The notes under the pieces: model-generated
Told to the model about the DNA's origin: nothing
Database searches by the model: none
What the model saw: only the letters and a program-made list of their open reading frames with translations
Position numbers and translations under genes: made by a program
Assembly: GCA_031257135.1 (NCBI GenBank)
Contig: JAIRPH010000055.1
Coordinates: forward strand, 1 to 14,924
DNA from: Spirochaetaceae bacterium
Lineage (GTDB): Bacteria > Spirochaetota > Spirochaetia > Treponematales > Breznakiellaceae
Length of the DNA: 14,924 nucleotides
Direction: 5' to 3'
In this document: piece after piece, positions 13,036-14,924 of the stretch
Layout: every line of letters starts with the position of its first letter
Numbering within the stretch: the first letter of the stretch is position 1

Positions 13036-13605
13036 ATGGCTACCGAAATCGAATTGAAAGCCCATGTGGAAGATAGGGAAGCTCTGAAATCTGCCGCCGC
13101 TTCCTTCGCGAGGTTTTCCGGCTCTTTCGAGAAAGAAGACGTTTATTGGTACGGACCCGGTATGATCCCTAAATCCGGTCTGCGGATACGGCAGGAAACC
13201 GATACGGACCCCCAAGGCGCAGTTGCCAGAAGCCTCGCGGTAACGTATAAAATTAAGGAAACGCGAAACGGCATCGAAGTAAACGACGAGCGGGAATTCA
13301 CGGTGTCAGACATCGGGAATTTCGAGGAACTGCTCCGCCGGCTCGGGCTTGCGCCCGGAACGCGGAAACGCAAACGCGGGTGGTCTTGGGATTACGAGGG
13401 CATCGCCATAGAGCTTGCGGAAATATCCGGACTAGGCTGGTTTGCGGAGCTGGAAATCCTCGCCGACAACGACCGCCCTGATACGGTCGCCCACGCGCGG
13501 TCCCGGCTTTTGACGCTTCTGCGCCGGCTGGGCATTGGGGAAGACAAAATCGAGACTCGGTACTATACGGAAATGCTCCGCTCGTTGCAGGAAAAAACGC
13601 CTTAA
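13036..13605 (+). CDS. cyaB: Class IV adenylate cyclase-like CYTH-domain protein
   Basis: This 189-aa cytoplasmic protein has the CYTH tunnel fold that binds triphosphates through acidic and basic residues lining a beta barrel. The N-terminal ExExK signature is EIELK (Glu4, Glu6, Lys8). Other CYTH landmarks follow: LRIRQE (49-54), TYKIKE (70-75), EVNDEREF (81-88), GIAIELAEISGLGWFAELE (122-140) and the C-terminal KIETRYYTEMLRS, which is typical of CyaB-type members. It probably makes cAMP from ATP. Thiamine-triphosphatase or inorganic triphosphatase activity is the main alternative for this superfamily. No Shine-Dalgarno precedes the ATG; no earlier in-frame start is apparent. Its stop overlaps the stop of the convergent Rex-like gene. 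Confidence 0.87.
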   Translation: MATEIELKAHVEDREALKSAAASFARFSGSFEKEDVYWYGPGMIPKSGLRIRQETDTDPQGAVARSLAVTYKIKETRNGIEVNDEREFTVSDIGNFEELLRRLGLAPGTRKRKRGWSWDYEGIAIELAEISGLGWFAELEILADNDRPDTVAHARSRLLTLLRRLGIGEDKIETRYYTEMLRSLQEKTP

Positions 13606-13991
13606 CCGGCGGTTATATGTTCCGATAACGCCCGTAATTCGTCGGTTACAGACGCGTTTCGCACCGTGATTTCCGGCGGGAGAATTAACGTCGCCGGCGT
13701 GAAATTAAGAATCCCCCGGATGCCCGCGGAAACCAAAGCCTCCGCGGTATGTTGAGCCGCGGTTTCAGGAACGCAAAGCAAAGCCGCCTCAATCGAAAAG
13801 CGCGTGATAATTTCAGCCATTTTGTAGACAGGATACAGCGGAACCGGCGATTTCAGCGTTTCCGTCCGGGGTACATTGCAGTCGAATCCGGCAATCAGCT
13901 CGAATTCCGCGGGATCAAAATGGCGAAAGTTGAGATACGCAGACCCAAGCCGCCCAAGACCGACTATACAAAACCGGCGTTTACGAGCCAT
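13602..13991 (-). CDS. Rex-like NAD-binding domain protein lacking the DNA-binding domain
   Basis: This 129-aa protein aligns by eye with the C-terminal two-thirds of the redox repressor Rex. It has an NAD-binding Rossmann start FCIVGLGRLGSAYLNFRHF (Gly11, Gly13, Gly16) and an acidic residue after strand 2 (IAGFD, Asp37). It also has the Rex hallmarks LLCVPETAAQHTAEALVSAG, IRGILNFTPA and a C-terminal VRNASVTDELRALS. Full Rex is about 210 aa, with an N-terminal winged helix of about 80 aa that is absent here. The DNA that would have to encode it is occupied by the intact thpR gene. The ATG overlaps the thpR stop by 11 nt, with an AGAAGG-like ribosome site inside thpR, so the short form looks genuine, not a sequencing break. 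It may sense NADH/NAD+ without binding DNA. Other CoA/NAD-binding roles are possible. Confidence 0.82.
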   Translation of the reverse strand: MARKRRFCIVGLGRLGSAYLNFRHFDPAEFELIAGFDCNVPRTETLKSPVPLYPVYKMAEIITRFSIEAALLCVPETAAQHTAEALVSAGIRGILNFTPATLILPPEITVRNASVTDELRALSEHITAG

Positions 13992-14556
13992 AGACGCCTT
14001 CTGAAGCGAAACGACGGCTGGAAAGGGGCGTATATACCGGTCCGCCTCGGTAGAGATCGGATTTGAAAACCGTAAGCCCTTCAGCGATGCCTTCGGCGCG
14101 CAGAGACCGATCCCGATCTTCCGGTAAAAGTTTGAGCGGGAGATTTCTCCGGCGGGCTAAGGTAATATGCGGAACAAACGCCCGTTTTTCCGCGGGACGA
14201 AAGGGATAGTCCGCTTCGGCAAGACGGTTTTCCACAGCTTCCGCGAGCGCGGCTATAGCGGTTCTCCCTTCTTCAATAGATACGGCGAGTACCTTCGCCG
14301 GTTTGCCCCGGGGAAGAGTGAAGAGCTTCCCGGTATGAAGGGCAAAGGGCGTTCTTCCCTGAACCGCACGGTCCGCGGCTTCGCGGAGAAGCGTAACGCC
14401 CGGTTCCTCGATATCCCCAAGAAACGCAAGGGTAATGTGCAGATGATCTTCAGGGGTCCATCGGGCATCGGGGTATCGTTCCCGGAGAGCTTGCGCTGAT
14501 TCAGCAAGAGCCTCGACCAACGAGCCGGGAAGGTTCAACGCTACAAAAATTCGCAT
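13981..14556 (-). CDS. thpR: RNA 2',3'-cyclic phosphodiesterase (LigT/ThpR family)
   Basis: This 191-aa enzyme of the 2H phosphoesterase superfamily hydrolyses 2',3'-cyclic phosphate ends of RNA to 2'-phosphates; some members can ligate tRNA halves in vitro. Both catalytic HxTx motifs are present: HITL at residues 40-43, within DHLHITLAFLG, and HITL at 130-133, within FVPHITLARR. The N-terminus MRIFVALNLP and the C-terminal SDLYRGGPVYTPLSS are classic for the family, and length is normal. The start at 14556 has no strong Shine-Dalgarno. Its 3' end overlaps the Rex-like gene by 11 nt, so the two are probably co-translated. The gene lies about 70 bp from the end of a decayed IS1-type element. 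Confidence 0.94.
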   Translation of the reverse strand: MRIFVALNLPGSLVEALAESAQALRERYPDARWTPEDHLHITLAFLGDIEEPGVTLLREAADRAVQGRTPFALHTGKLFTLPRGKPAKVLAVSIEEGRTAIAALAEAVENRLAEADYPFRPAEKRAFVPHITLARRRNLPLKLLPEDRDRSLRAEGIAEGLTVFKSDLYRGGPVYTPLSSRRFASEGVYGS

Positions 14557-14573
14557 TTAGGCTGAGTATATCC

Positions 14574-14587
14574 GAGGATTCGTCCTC
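14574..14587. other. Short hairpin with TTCG tetraloop between thpR and the IS remnant
   Basis: GAGGA (14574-14578) pairs perfectly with TCCTC (14583-14587) around a TTCG loop, a very stable tetraloop in RNA when closed this way. On the minus strand it would sit in the thpR leader about 18 nt before the ATG, where the loop reads CGAA. No T-run follows on either strand, so it is not called a terminator. Confidence 0.3.
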
Positions 14588-14625
14588 ATTGCAAGGCTTC
14601 TTCATCTTTTATATTACTGGCGGGA

Positions 14626-14924
14626 GGTGATCCAGAAAGTATGATAGGCATTAAACGAAGCCATAATTGAGGTAGTGGAAAGCCATATTGAAGGCTTTCC
14701 AATGATTGAAGAGCTTCTTGGAAAAACAGCAGGTTCGCCTGAAAGCCCGCCTGAGCCGATGCCGCTCCCTTCTATTCCCACTGTGTACGCTTTGCCGGTT
14801 AACCAGTTGTCCTCGGCAAATGCCGTCAGGAAGCTGTCCCAATCGTATCTCAGGTAATTCCCAGCCTTATCAGCCGCTTCCGCAGTTTTTGTGCGGTTTT
14901 CAAGTCCCGCTTTCCCCATACATA
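14626..14924 (-). mobile_element. End of an IS1-family insertion element, decayed (partial)
   Basis: The transposase remnant ends at 14651, and about 25 bp beyond its stop lies GGTGATCCAGAAAGT (from 14626 on the plus strand). The first six bases (GGTGAT) match the start of IS1 terminal repeats. I therefore place the element's transposase-distal boundary at about 14626. The other end lies outside the window, so element length, inverted repeat and target duplication cannot be checked. Confidence 0.7.
14651..14924 (-). pseudogene. IS1-family transposase, C-terminal part, with two frame disruptions
   Basis: Three pieces in different minus-strand frames together give the C-terminal half of an IS1-type transposase. 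From 14924 the frame reads VWGKRDLKTAQKLRKRL and hits TGA at 14852-14850. The next frame supplies WDSFLTAFAEDN and TGKAYTVGIEG, ending near 14767. The last frame supplies RHRLRRAFRRTCCFSKKLF and AFNMAFHYLNYGFV, stopping with TAA at 14653-14651. The family has these segments in this order, joined by a few residues (an NN-type motif after IEG) that are missing here. Small deletions at about 14838-14852 and 14765-14770 therefore explain the breaks. The uninterrupted 101-aa frame 14614-14919 crosses both breaks and is an artefact. The gene is almost certainly inactive. Confidence 0.82.

Noticed and set aside
14614..14919. Intact 101-aa minus-strand protein gene
   Set aside because: Only its middle matches IS1 transposase; the segments before and after lie in other frames, and its end runs past the likely element boundary.

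Overview
The window looks like chromosome of a spirochaete close to Treponema, probably a host-associated (termite-gut type) lineage of mid GC content. This is inferred from protein style only: a treponeme-like lipoprotein/LysM pair, an Lpl-type sugar permease, a RpoS/RpoD-type sigma factor, a class IV adenylate cyclase and an IS1-family remnant. No rRNA or search result supports the assignment.

Layout. (1) Positions 1-966, minus strand: the end of a carbohydrate ABC-transporter operon, with one complete LplB-type permease and the first ten codons of the next gene. (2) Positions 1166-5174, plus strand: a strong sigma-70 promoter drives tRNA-Val(CAC). A 69-aa unrecognised protein follows directly, its ribosome site starting at the first base after the tRNA. 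Next come sdaAB, sdaAA (two-subunit iron-sulfur L-serine dehydratase), rnhA (RNase HI) and a uxaA-family dehydratase, tightly packed with 4-nt overlaps or gaps of a few bases. (3) Positions 5175-5616: a 442-bp gene-free gap, mostly a degenerate 20-22-bp tandem array carrying Shine-Dalgarno-like and GAAAGTTTC words, then an AT-rich leader. (4) Positions 5617-10708: a two-gene operon closed by a clear terminator. The first gene encodes a 1464-aa lipoprotein with 14 tandem 84-aa helical repeats. The second overlaps it by 8 nt and encodes a 234-aa exported protein with one copy of the same module plus a LysM-like domain. (5) Positions 10811-12895, minus strand: a group-2 sigma factor with its own near-consensus promoter, preceded by a LysM/LytM protein whose M23 domain has lost its catalytic histidines. 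(6) Positions 13036-14556: a CYTH adenylate cyclase (plus) converging on a Rex-like NAD-binding protein without its DNA-binding domain, which overlaps thpR (both minus). (7) Positions 14626-14924: the end of a decayed IS1-family element.

The best candidate for an undescribed system is region 4: a long periplasmic repeat lipoprotein coupled to a LysM protein that shares its module, placed behind the 21-bp array. A reasonable but untested reading is an envelope tether or spacer joining a membrane to peptidoglycan. A LysM/LytM factor without catalytic residues lies about 1.3 kb away, so the window holds two separate cell-wall binding loci.
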